A stretch of DNA of 64,000 bases from Rhizorhabdus dicambivorans. GTDB lineage: Bacteria; Pseudomonadota; Alphaproteobacteria; Sphingomonadales; Sphingomonadaceae. Below, piece by piece: positions 1 through 7,367 of the stretch. The position numbers were made by a program, and so were the translations under genes. The stretch lies in the NCBI RefSeq assembly GCF_002355275.1, contig NZ_CP023449.1, positions 3,884,001 through 3,948,000 of the forward strand, given 5' to 3'. Below the pieces are notes generated by a model. It had not been told where the DNA came from, did not search any database, and worked only from the letters and a program-made list of their open reading frames with translations. The stretch's first letter is position 1. Each line of letters starts with the position of its first letter.

Positions 1-198
1 CTCGTCTCCTATTCGATCTATGCCGCGACAGCAGGCGTGATCCGCAAATCGAGCCTGGGTGACGTCTTTACCGAGCGCCTCACCAGTCCGTGGGGCATCG
101 CGATGCAGATCGGCATGATCATCCTGCTTGCTGCGCTCGCCCAGATCGACTGGAGCAGATTTCTGCGCTCCGACAACGATCCGCGCTCAAGCGCATGA
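1..198 (+). CDS. 3' end of an unidentified membrane-protein gene (partial)
   Basis: The frame is open from the left edge for 65 codons and stops at TGA (196-198). The visible tail has a hydrophobic segment (IAMQIGMIILLAALAQI, roughly residues 35-51) followed by a short polar C-terminus, as expected for the last transmembrane helix of an integral membrane protein. I do not recognise the family from this tail. It converges with the phospholipase-D gene at 283. The 84 bases between the two stops show nothing I can name. Confidence 0.5.
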   Translation, partial: LVSYSIYAATAGVIRKSSLGDVFTERLTSPWGIAMQIGMIILLAALAQIDWSRFLRSDNDPRSSA

Positions 199-282
199 TC
201 TCAAGGAAACAGGTCCCCGTCGCAGACGGTCCATTCGTCGGCAACACGCAAAATTGAAGACGGCGCCGAAAGCCTGCTTGGG

Positions 283-1833
283 TCAAAGCTGCGATTCCAG
301 CGGCAGAAGGCCAATGGCCTGTGCGGTTAGTCTGCGCCAGAACGAGGCTTCCGGTTCCCGGTCGTATCGGACGGGCACGCCGTTCCGGCTCCCGGCCCAT
401 TCCACGTCGCCATCCGACGTCAGACAGACCTCATAGCTGCGGGAGGGCGCGGTATCGCGCTGCCAGATGGCAGCCATCTTCCGGGCCAGGGCCTCGGACT
501 CGAAGAGGACGCCCATTTCCGTGTTGAGGGAAGCCGAACGAGGATCCAGGTTCATCGAGCCGATGAACCCCATATGCCCGTCGGCAGTGAAAGCCTTGGT
601 GTGCAGGCTTGCCCGGCTCGATCCTCGCAGGGAAAAGTCCCGCTCCTGATGCTCGGGCCGCAATTCCCAGAGCTTGATCCCTGCCTCGAGCAGCGGAACA
701 CGGTAGCGCGCATAACCGCCATGGACCGCGGCGACATCGGTTGCCGCAAGAGAATTGGTCAGGACCGAGACCGAAACCCCCTTTGCCGCAATCGCGGCGA
801 GCGCCGCCGTGCCTTCCTCGCCGGGGATGAAATAGGGCGAAGTGATTTCAAGCCTTTCCCGCGCCGCATCGAAGACCGGCAGCAGGTCGTGCATCAGCCA
901 GTTCTTGCCCTCCTTGCCCAGCACTTTGCGCGGCGGATCGGCGATCACGCGGGCGGCGCGAGTCCAGTCGGGCCGCGTGGTCTCGGGATCGAGAAGCGAG
1001 AGCCGTTTGGCGATGCGCTCCAGATAGGGGCGCGCGGCAGCCTCATTGGCAGCGTTGCTCAATTCGGCGGCGATCCGCGTCAGCGCCACGCCAGGATCTT
1101 TCAAGGGCGAAAGCCTATCGACCGGCAACGCCAGGCCGCTGTTCCAGTAATCGTCGAAGATCTTCTCCGTCTGGGCGACGGCTGGCCCCATCACCAGCAC
1201 GTCCATGTCGCGGAAATTGGTTTGCGTCGCGGCATCGAAATAGGCGTCGCCGATATTGCGCCCGCCAAGGATGGCGACGCGGCCATCAGCGATCCAGGCC
1301 TTGTTGTGCATGCGCCGGGTCACGCTGAAGGCGCGCAGCATCATTTCGATGCCGCGCCGCAAGCCGCCCTGCCGCGCCCGGGTCGGGTTGAAGATACGGA
1401 TCTCGATATGCGGATGATGCGCCATGGCGATCATCGCATCAGATGTATGGCTGGTGCCGATGTCGTCGATCAGGATCCGCACCCTGACGCCGCGATCGGC
1501 CGCGGACAGGGCCTCGGCCAGAAGAAGGCGGCCGGTCAGATCGTCGTGCCAGATGTAATACATCAGATCGAGCGAGCGCTCGACCTTGCGCGCCGACAAT
1601 CCACGTGCCGCGAAGGCGTCGAGATTCTCGTCCAGCAAAAGCAGGCCGCTCTCACCGGGGTGCGCATCCGTCGTGGCGCCAATACGCTGATCGAGCGGCG
1701 TCCGGCCGCGTTCGATCGACAGTGCGTAGGAAGGCTCCCCCTGCGCGCGACTGGCGAACAGGCCGTAGACCCAGGTCGCGAGCATCGACGCCGCGACGAA
1801 GCCCAGGCAGGCAAGGATGACGATCCGGATCAG
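283..1833 (-). CDS. phospholipase D / cardiolipin synthase-like protein
   Basis: The product is a membrane-anchored member of the phospholipase D superfamily, which moves phosphatidyl groups between lipid alcohols (cardiolipin synthase-like) or hydrolyses phosphodiesters. Both HxK motifs are present: HNKAWIADGRVAILGGRN in the middle of the protein and HTKAFTADGHMGFIGSMN near the C-terminus. The length, about 516 residues, fits two-motif cardiolipin synthases. A single N-terminal helix (LIRIVILACLGFVAASML) anchors it, presumably with the catalytic part outside the cytoplasm. The start is uncertain. The helix begins at a CTG that overlaps the TGA of the upstream universal-stress gene (CTGA). 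The only ATG-like alternative lies about 180 bases upstream and would add an implausible Arg/Gly-rich extension inside that gene. The pair is probably one operon. The exact substrate cannot be read from the sequence. Confidence 0.85.
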   Translation of the reverse strand: MIRIVILACLGFVAASMLATWVYGLFASRAQGEPSYALSIERGRTPLDQRIGATTDAHPGESGLLLLDENLDAFAARGLSARKVERSLDLMYYIWHDDLTGRLLLAEALSAADRGVRVRILIDDIGTSHTSDAMIAMAHHPHIEIRIFNPTRARQGGLRRGIEMMLRAFSVTRRMHNKAWIADGRVAILGGRNIGDAYFDAATQTNFRDMDVLVMGPAVAQTEKIFDDYWNSGLALPVDRLSPLKDPGVALTRIAAELSNAANEAAARPYLERIAKRLSLLDPETTRPDWTRAARVIADPPRKVLGKEGKNWLMHDLLPVFDAARERLEITSPYFIPGEEGTAALAAIAAKGVSVSVLTNSLAATDVAAVHGGYARYRVPLLEAGIKLWELRPEHQERDFSLRGSSRASLHTKAFTADGHMGFIGSMNLDPRSASLNTEMGVLFESEALARKMAAIWQRDTAPSRSYEVCLTSDGDVEWAGSRNGVPVRYDREPEASFWRRLTAQAIGLLPLESQL

Positions 1834-2687
1834 ACGGCAGCATCCGCCTGCGGCTGCTGGCGCACGAGCAGGACATCGCAATCGAGACGGCTGAGCAGCG
1901 CCCGCGCCGTGCTGCCGAGCACCGCCACCGTCAGGGCCGATCGACCGTGCGTTCCGATCACGGCCAGGTCGGTTTCGCTCAGCTTCACATGATTGCGGAC
2001 AACCTCGCAAACCTCGCCATAGTCGACATTGATATCCAGCCTGTCGCGTGCGTCGGCGGGCAGATCGGTCCTGTCCAGAAAGGCATCCAGATCATAGGCT
2101 ATCCTGGCCTGCAGCGCAGCTGCCGGCCCTTCCCGGCCCCGAAGTGCCTCCAGCGGCACGTGATAGGCGTGAACGAGAGTGATCTCGGCAGCGGGGAATG
2201 CGGCCATGGCCGTGCGAAGCGCCTGGGCCGAGCAGCCGGAGAAATCGGTTGCGACCAAGACCCGGCGATAGTGGTGCTGAGTCTTTTCCTTCACGATAAG
2301 CACCGGCGCATGAGCATGGCGTATCATGCGCTCCACGGTCGTGCCGATCAGGAAATCCCCGATATCGTCATGGCGCGAGATGCCGGTCACGATGAGATCC
2401 GCCCCGCATGCGGTTGACGCTTCCAGCACCGCCTGCGAGACGGCGCCGGTGGCGAGGCGTGTCTCGACCGGAATATCCGGGTCCGCCACCTCCGCCCGCA
2501 AGCGGGCATGAAGGCGACTCTCGGCAGCCTGCAGTCCGTCGAGCATGTCTGCGGGATCGGGATCCCTCTGAACATGGAGAAGAACCAGATGTGCGCGCCA
2601 CTCGCTCGCCAGCTGTATCGCGCGGTCGCGGGCTCGGTCGCAGCGACCGCTAAAATCGGTTGGAAACAGAATCGTTCGCGGGGTCAT
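1830..2687 (-). CDS. tandem universal stress protein (two UspA domains)
   Basis: This is a cytoplasmic protein of 285 residues with two UspA domains in tandem. Each starts with a beta-strand of the form TILFPTDFSG or RVLVATDFSG. The C-terminal domain ends in IGTHGRSALTVAVLG followed by CDVLLVRQ, which resembles the ATP-binding G-2x-G-9x-G(S/T) motif. The N-terminal copy is looser (VTGISRHDDIGDFLIG). Such proteins accumulate under starvation, redox or membrane stress and act as nucleotide-binding signalling factors. I chose the ATG at 2687, giving MTPRTILFPTDF, because the strand begins there. The longer reading adds 12 unstructured residues. It is the first gene of a two-gene unit with the phospholipase-D protein, whose start overlaps its stop codon. 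Confidence 0.92.
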   Translation of the reverse strand: MTPRTILFPTDFSGRCDRARDRAIQLASEWRAHLVLLHVQRDPDPADMLDGLQAAESRLHARLRAEVADPDIPVETRLATGAVSQAVLEASTACGADLIVTGISRHDDIGDFLIGTTVERMIRHAHAPVLIVKEKTQHHYRRVLVATDFSGCSAQALRTAMAAFPAAEITLVHAYHVPLEALRGREGPAAALQARIAYDLDAFLDRTDLPADARDRLDINVDYGEVCEVVRNHVKLSETDLAVIGTHGRSALTVAVLGSTARALLSRLDCDVLLVRQQPQADAAV

Positions 2688-2826
2688 ATCGACGCAACAT
2701 AGCAGCAGTGGTCCGCCAACCAAGGAACGTGTCGCCGTGTATTTGCAGGACGGACAGAAATGTTCTTCGGCAAGGATTCGCTGGCCGTCGCGAAGCAGAC
2801 CGATATTATGGCCTGATCAGAAGAGG

Positions 2827-3909
2827 ATGGATAAGATCACAACACCAGACATCATATTGCGAACCCCGACGCTCACTGCCGTGGCAACGGCCGGCGCATC
2901 CCACGCACCATCGACACGCTTCTCGCGCCGAACGCTTCTTGCCGGCACCATGACTGCCGCGCTCTGCCTGACCGCCGCTCCGATCCGCGCTATGGCGCTT
3001 GATCCAGGATCGATCGCGGCGAGCGTGGAAGCGTTACGGCCAGGAGAGTTCCTGTGGGCGCCCGAAACGGCTCCCGATGGTCCGGTGGTCATCATCGTCA
3101 GCCTCGCCAGGCAGCGGGCCTATGTCTATCGCAACGGCGTCCTGATCGGCATCTCGACCGTTTCCACCGGCGCAGCCGGCCACGAAACGCCCACCGGGGT
3201 TTTCACCATCCTCCAAAAGAAAGTCGCGCACAGATCGAACCTCTACAATGACGCGCCGATGCCCTACATGCAGCGCCTCACCTGGGACGGGATTGCCATG
3301 CACGCCGGCAATCTTCCGGGCTATCCCGCCTCGCACGGATGCATCCGGTTTCCCCTGACGTTCGCCGAGCACCTCTATGATGTCACGCAGCTTGGCCTGA
3401 CGGTCATCATCACGCAGGCAAGCGAGATTCCGCGCTTTGCCCCAGCTCCCCGTATCCTGCAGGATACGGCCCGGCGCTCGTCGTTCGGGAATGCCTTTTT
3501 GACGGTCTGGCAGCCAGAGAAAGCACTCACAGGGCCGATCTCCATAATCGTCAGCGCGGCGGACCAGCGCGCCGTGGTGTTGCGAAACGGCATCGAAATC
3601 GGTTCGGCGCCTGTCGCCATCCGCGGCAAGATCTCCGGCCTTCAGGCCTTCAACCTCGCCTCCATCGACGAACACGGGACGCATTGGATGTTCCTCCCTG
3701 TATTTGGCGGTGCACAGACGGGGGAAGTCTCGCGGCAGGACCGGGAGCGGCTAATCCTTCCCGAGGACTTCAGACGGGGCCTGCTGTCGGTGCTCAAACC
3801 GGGAAGCACGCTGATCGTCACGGCCGATACCCTCGAAAGCGGGAGTACAGGCACATCCCTGACCGTGCTCACGGGCGAGGATGCCCAAGCGGATACAAAC
3901 GAACGATGA
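2827..3909 (+). CDS. L,D-transpeptidase (YkuD domain) with signal peptide
   Basis: This is an exported peptidoglycan L,D-transpeptidase of about 360 residues. These enzymes form 3-3 cross-links or attach proteins to peptidoglycan through a catalytic cysteine. After an N-terminal signal of twin-arginine type (SRRTLLAGTMTAALCLTAAP) comes the YkuD domain. Its nucleophile motif is MHAGNLPGYPASHGCIRF, containing the SHGC signature. The region after it repeats the first half of the domain: PISIIVSAADQRAVVLRNGI mirrors PVVIIVSLARQRAYVYRNGV. The second copy lacks the cysteine motif, so it is a degenerate half-repeat. ATG 2827 is preceded directly by AAGAGG. Upstream in-frame codons look non-coding. 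The gene is divergent from the universal stress gene. It overlaps nothing downstream if the next gene starts at 4031. Confidence 0.9.
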   Translation: MDKITTPDIILRTPTLTAVATAGASHAPSTRFSRRTLLAGTMTAALCLTAAPIRAMALDPGSIAASVEALRPGEFLWAPETAPDGPVVIIVSLARQRAYVYRNGVLIGISTVSTGAAGHETPTGVFTILQKKVAHRSNLYNDAPMPYMQRLTWDGIAMHAGNLPGYPASHGCIRFPLTFAEHLYDVTQLGLTVIITQASEIPRFAPAPRILQDTARRSSFGNAFLTVWQPEKALTGPISIIVSAADQRAVVLRNGIEIGSAPVAIRGKISGLQAFNLASIDEHGTHWMFLPVFGGAQTGEVSRQDRERLILPEDFRRGLLSVLKPGSTLIVTADTLESGSTGTSLTVLTGEDAQADTNER

Positions 3910-4030
3910 CGTTGTGCAATCCCGACTTCGCGTCCATCGCAGCGTCTTACCGCCTGATTCCAAACAATCCCCTGCCGTAATTGCGAAGACCGGCCTAATT
4001 ACGACATACTCACCAGAGGATTTGACTTCG

Positions 4031-4681
4031 ATGTCCCGATCATTGCGCGTTCCAGTTTCCCTTGCCGCCGCCATCCTGCTGGGGCTGTCCTCGGCGGCTC
4101 CGTCACTGGCTGAAACCGCGCCCGCTGCGCCACCTTCGGCCGACGCCACGGCAATCGCGGTACCCGACGGATTTGAGTTGGCGCCGGACGGCACAACTCT
4201 TGTCCACGTGGCCAGCGGCCTGCGCTTCCCGGAGGAATTCGAGGGCTTTACCCGCCTCAGGGAACGGGCATTCGATCCGGGCGGCGAGTATATCGCCATC
4301 GGCTACGACCGGCCACTCGGCACCGGCGACGATCGCATCGTGGTGCGGATGGCGGTGGTCCATATCGACCAGATGCCGCCACGCGACCACTATATGATCA
4401 TGCGTCAGGCTACGATGTCCCATTTTGCCGCGCCGACCATCGTGTCGGAAGGACCGGCGACGATCCCAACCAATCGCCGCCTCAAGGCCTATCGCGGAAC
4501 TTTCACCGGCTATCGCGACGGCAAACCATGGCGTTCCAGCCTGACGACAGTCGACTATGGCTATTGGAGCGGACGCATGACGGCCGCCTATCCCGAAAGC
4601 GAAGCTGCCGAAGCTGAGAAATATCTTGGCGTGCTGCTGGCGGAAATCCGCGCGCAGCGCCCAAAGGCGCCGAAACGGTAG
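4031..4681 (+). CDS. secreted protein of unknown function
   Basis: This is a 216-residue protein with a clear Sec signal peptide (MSRSLRVPVSLAAAILLGLS, cleavage near SLAE). The mature part has no domain I recognise. It contains a hydrophilic, mixed alpha/beta-looking region with conserved-looking aromatic stretches (GYDRPLGTGDDRIVVRM, YRDGKPWRSSLTTVDYGYW). ATG 4031 was chosen because the signal peptide begins there and AGAGGA lies 8-13 bases upstream. The longer reading from 3881 would overlap the transpeptidase stop and add a non-signal-like extension. It follows the L,D-transpeptidase by 121 bases on the same strand, so a shared envelope role is possible but unproven. Confidence 0.75.
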   Translation: MSRSLRVPVSLAAAILLGLSSAAPSLAETAPAAPPSADATAIAVPDGFELAPDGTTLVHVASGLRFPEEFEGFTRLRERAFDPGGEYIAIGYDRPLGTGDDRIVVRMAVVHIDQMPPRDHYMIMRQATMSHFAAPTIVSEGPATIPTNRRLKAYRGTFTGYRDGKPWRSSLTTVDYGYWSGRMTAAYPESEAAEAEKYLGVLLAEIRAQRPKAPKR

Positions 4682-5077
4682 ACTGGGGACGATGCCCGCG
4701 CGAAACCGCTCACTTTGACGGAGCAAGCAGCGAGAGGAGGCGCCGCCAATCTTGTTCGATCATCCGCCAGCGAAAAACGGCAAGCATGTGGGTCAGCAAT
4801 CGGGAAAGATAATTCCTTTCCCGTGATCGGGCTACGATTTCGTGGACCTCCCTTTCGGTCCACGGCTTCCATTGTCCAGCGACGGCGATCATGTTCGAGC
4901 GGAAGGCCGTATCGCTTCATCTCGCAATATACGCTCGGTTTCCGTTATCCGAATGGGGATTGCCGCAGTTATTGAGCGACGTAGTGCAAGTTATCCTTGC
5001 CCAGTTCGGCTCCCGTTCCGCTATTTCCTGGGCTGGAAGCTGATGCGGCTTGTAAGCCCCTCTAACGCGCCTCTCAC
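4682..5077. other. 396-base stretch without a convincing gene
   Basis: The only suggestive reading frame is on the minus strand, 4710-4892 (60 codons). It is tryptophan- and arginine-rich (GQWKPWTEREVHEIVARS) and has an in-frame stop just upstream of its ATG. It could be a small gene or the tail of a decayed one. I find no homology to call it. No repeats or RNA genes are seen here. Confidence 0.3.
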
Positions 5078-5330
5078 TCATACGCGACGTTCCGCAGCGA
5101 TCAAAGCGGCCTGATAGGCCGCATCCTCACCCATAATCGCACGCGCTGTCGCGATTAGTTCAGGACTCGCATTACGTGGACGACCCGTATCGAACGGGGG
5201 GCTGGATCATATTCGATCGCGAGTTACGTAATTTTTGCAGTCTCTTCACCCCGAAGTTTCGCAAGAAGACGGATTCCGAAATCGATCCCCGCGGTCATGC
5301 GAAGGCCAAAGCTGTGAACATAGCCGTCAT
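5078..5330 (-). pseudogene. decayed DJ-1/PfpI-family gene (C-terminal remnant)
   Basis: The minus strand encodes the typical end of a DJ-1/PfpI (isonitrile hydratase-like) protein in pieces. The pieces are MTAGIDFGIRLLAKLRGEE, then an in-frame TAA (5224-5226) where the family usually has a Gln, then LAIEYDPAP. One frame over come PFDTGRPRNASPELIATA and a natural stop at 5078-5080. The frame change falls in a run of six Cs (six Gs on the plus strand, around 5198-5203) that would need seven. So there is one nonsense change plus one homopolymer indel. Upstream of about 5330 the similarity fades. The assignment rests on motif memory of the family, and the enzyme is clearly not made intact here. 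Confidence 0.6.
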
Positions 5331-5561
5331 GCACGTCGAAACCATATTGGAGGCAGCCGTCGAACCGGATGATCTGGAATTGGCGCTGCCTCTCATGAGC
5401 CGCCTGCAGGAGGCCATGATCACATGAACTAGGCCGGGTCTCTCCAATCTCTATGGATTCAAGCGTGACGGCCCCTTCACCGAGTGCCGATTTCAGCGTG
5501 GTGCGACAAATGTAGACCGATTCAAGTAGGGATTGCTGAGCTATGCCGGCTACCAATCATC

Positions 5562-5578
5562 GTCAGGGTTTCGTCAGG
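5562..5578 (+). promoter_or_regulatory. direct repeat GTCAGG-N5-GTCAGG upstream of the VIT gene
   Basis: Two GTCAGG half-sites begin exactly 11 bases apart (5562 and 5573), 42 bases before the VIT ATG. One-turn spacing of direct repeats is the usual layout for OmpR/PhoB-family response regulators. A near-identical site precedes the cytochrome b561 gene at 6340, and a cut response-regulator gene of that receiver type lies at 7163. Confidence 0.5.
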
Positions 5579-5620
5579 AAAGACTGTTGAACTTTTTCAC
5601 GGCATTTTACGAAGGACACC

Positions 5621-6322
5621 ATGAGCCGACTAAGATCCCATCCCGAACGCCATGCGGTGTCACGCATCGGCTGGCTACGCGCGGCAGTGCTGGGAGCCAA
5701 TGATGGGATCGTTTCGACCGCGAGCCTCATCGTCGGCGTCGCAGCCTCCGGCGCGGGCAAGGCCAATATCCTGGTCGCAGGGATGGCGGCGCTGGTGGCA
5801 GGCGCCATGTCGATGGCCGCCGGCGAATATGTCTCGGTCAGCTCTCAGGCGGACACGGAGAATGCCGACCTCGCCCGGGAAAGAGGTGAACTCGCCGTTC
5901 AACCGGTGCTCGAGCATCAGGAACTGGCGGACATCTACGTCAAACGCGGTCTGAATGAGGAACTGGCCCGGCAGGTAGCCGACGAACTAATGGCAAAGGA
6001 TGCGCTGGCCGCGCATGCCCGCGACGAACTCGGCATTTCCGAAGTCGTGACCGCCCGCCCTATCCAGGCCGCGCTCACATCCGCCGCAACTTTCAGCACA
6101 GGCGCCCTCATGCCCCTGATGTTGGTCGCCGTCGTTCCGCATGATAGCCTCGTCGCAATCGAGGTCGCGGCAACCCTGTTGTTTCTCGCACTGCTGGGCG
6201 CGCTTGGCGCCTGGGCCGGGGGCGCCCGCCCCATGAAATCAATCCTACGGGTCACATTCTGGGGCGCGCTGGCCCTGGCTGCGACCGCGGGCATCGGGAG
6301 GCTGTTCGGAACAGTGGTTTGA
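5621..6322 (+). CDS. VIT/CCC1-family iron/manganese transporter
   Basis: This 233-residue integral membrane protein belongs to the VIT1/CCC1 family, which exports Fe2+ or Mn2+ from the cytoplasm. The first helix begins with the family signature (LRAAVLGANDGIVSTASLIV). It is followed by GMAALVAGAMSMAAGEYVSV, whose Met and Glu residues resemble the metal path. A charged cytoplasmic loop rich in Glu (about residues 85-150) matches the metal-binding loop, and two to three helices close the protein. The start ATG has AAGGA 6-10 bases upstream. The gene stands between two copies of a GTCAGG direct repeat and precedes cytochrome b561, so the two may be co-regulated by the response regulator whose gene is broken at 7163. 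Confidence 0.9.
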   Translation: MSRLRSHPERHAVSRIGWLRAAVLGANDGIVSTASLIVGVAASGAGKANILVAGMAALVAGAMSMAAGEYVSVSSQADTENADLARERGELAVQPVLEHQELADIYVKRGLNEELARQVADELMAKDALAAHARDELGISEVVTARPIQAALTSAATFSTGALMPLMLVAVVPHDSLVAIEVAATLLFLALLGALGAWAGGARPMKSILRVTFWGALALAATAGIGRLFGTVV

Positions 6323-6339
6323 ACCACGCTGCTCACATC

Positions 6340-6356
6340 GTCAGGATTCGGTCAGT
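6340..6356 (+). promoter_or_regulatory. direct repeat GTCAGG-N5-GTCAGT upstream of cytochrome b561
   Basis: This is the second copy of the site seen at 5562: GTCAGG at 6340 and GTCAGT at 6351, again 11 bases apart. It lies 38 bases before the ATG at 6395. The flanks are also similar (ATCGTCAGG at both places). Confidence 0.5.
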
Positions 6357-6394
6357 GAACACCCGTAGCCCTTCCAGCTGGAAAGGCGAACGTG

Positions 6395-7084
6395 ATGACA
6401 AATTCTGAATATACAAGGACATTCAAGGTTTGGGACACGCCGCTACGGCTATTCCATTGGCTGCTGGTCCTAGCGATCTCGATCGCGTTTCTCTCTTCCG
6501 ACGACGATAGTCCGATCGCATCGTGGCATATGGTCGCAGGATGGTCTGCTGCTGCCTTGCTTGCGTTCCGTCTGATCTGGGGCTTCGTCGGAGGCGAGCA
6601 TGCCCGGTTCGTGAATTTCATTCGGCCAACAGCAATCGCCACCCATGCACGCGACCTTCTAGCTGGCCATCCTCGACGTTCCGTGGGTCATAATCCACTG
6701 GGCGCGATCGCAGTCGTGGCGCTGATCGGATTGACCGGAATCGTCATCTGGAGCGGCAGCAGCGTTGCGGCAGGCGGCATGGACAAAGACCTTCATGAAG
6801 CCCTCGCCTACAGCCTGCTTGCTTTGATCGGGCTTCATGTCGGCGCCGTGCTGTTGATGTCGCTGCTCACCGGCGAAAACCTTGTTCGCGCGATGATCAG
6901 CGGCCGCAAGAAGAACAGCCTCTATCCGAATGTGCGTGAGGCTCGGGGACCAGGCTTGTTTGCGGCTCTACTTGGTGCCGCAGCGATCGTTCTGGCAATC
7001 ATCGCCATTGTCATGGTGGATCCGACCGCCTTCGCGCCGCAGCAACGCCATTCCCATCACGGTTCGCACGAGGAAAGGGATTGA
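6395..7084 (+). CDS. cytochrome b561 / b/b6-domain membrane protein
   Basis: This is a 229-residue di-haem-type cytochrome b of the inner membrane, of the kind that passes electrons between the quinone pool and periplasmic or cytoplasmic partners. Four helices are evident. The first carries VWDTPLRLFHWLLVLAISIA with the usual haem His. Further His residues lie in SWHMVAGW, DKDLHEALAY and ALIGLHVGAVLL. The C-terminus ends in a His-rich tail (QQRHSHHGSHEERD). A GTG at 6392 immediately precedes the ATG at 6395 and could serve as start. An RBS-like GGAAAGG lies about 10 bases upstream. It is on the same strand as the VIT gene, with its own GTCAGG-repeat site in between. Confidence 0.88.
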   Translation: MTNSEYTRTFKVWDTPLRLFHWLLVLAISIAFLSSDDDSPIASWHMVAGWSAAALLAFRLIWGFVGGEHARFVNFIRPTAIATHARDLLAGHPRRSVGHNPLGAIAVVALIGLTGIVIWSGSSVAAGGMDKDLHEALAYSLLALIGLHVGAVLLMSLLTGENLVRAMISGRKKNSLYPNVREARGPGLFAALLGAAAIVLAIIAIVMVDPTAFAPQQRHSHHGSHEERD

Positions 7085-7162
7085 AAACATCGGTTGATGG
7101 TCTGGTAGAAAGCTTCAATCCTTCTTGCCTTTCGTTCCTGGTGGAAAGTCTACATTAAACCC

Positions 7163-7242
7163 ATGCGCCTTCTCATCGTCGAAGATAATGAGCGAATGGC
7201 GGCACTGATCGCCGACGGTCTTCAGCGCCGGGGCTTCGTGTG
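7163..7242 (+). pseudogene. response-regulator gene truncated after about 26 codons
   Basis: The ATG at 7163 opens MRLLIVEDNERMAALIADGL, the first strand, the acidic pair and the first helix of an OmpR-type receiver domain. It then continues for a few residues (QRRGFV) before running into IS21-family sequence. The phosphorylation Asp and the DNA-binding domain are missing. No continuation is found on the far side of the element, so the gene was not simply interrupted; the remainder has been lost. It was probably the partner of the GTCAGG direct repeats at 5562 and 6340. Confidence 0.8.
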
Positions 7243-7310
7243 TGTCAACGGCGGTCTGATTCCAAGCCAGCGGGGCGGAGTAAAAGCAGGCCATTGTTGA
7301 TGCAGGGATG

Positions 7311-7352
7311 ATGATATGAAGAGGGCCCCGATCGGGGCCCTCTTCATATCAT
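7311..7352. repeat. perfect 42-bp palindrome downstream of istB
   Basis: Each half is 21 bases (ATGATATGAAGAGGGCCCCG and one more base), meeting at GATC with no loop and no mismatch. It lies 16 bases beyond the istB stop, inside the left end of the element. Neither strand has a long T-run after it, so a classical terminator is not certain. It may insulate the transposase genes from outside transcription. Confidence 0.7.
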
Positions 7353-7367
7353 TGTTGTCTTTGCCGA

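Noticed and set aside
574-1992. Long plus-strand frame opposite the phospholipase-D gene (472 codons)
   Set aside because: Antisense shadow caused by high GC at third positions; the minus strand shows both HxK motifs. The same applies to the long antisense frames at 48259-49602, 54153-55445, 55806-57560, 60058-61128 and 61108-62469.
5176-5427. Plus-strand frame of 83 codons (MDDPYRTGGW)
   Set aside because: It lies antisense to the recognisable DJ-1/PfpI remnant and has no ribosome site.
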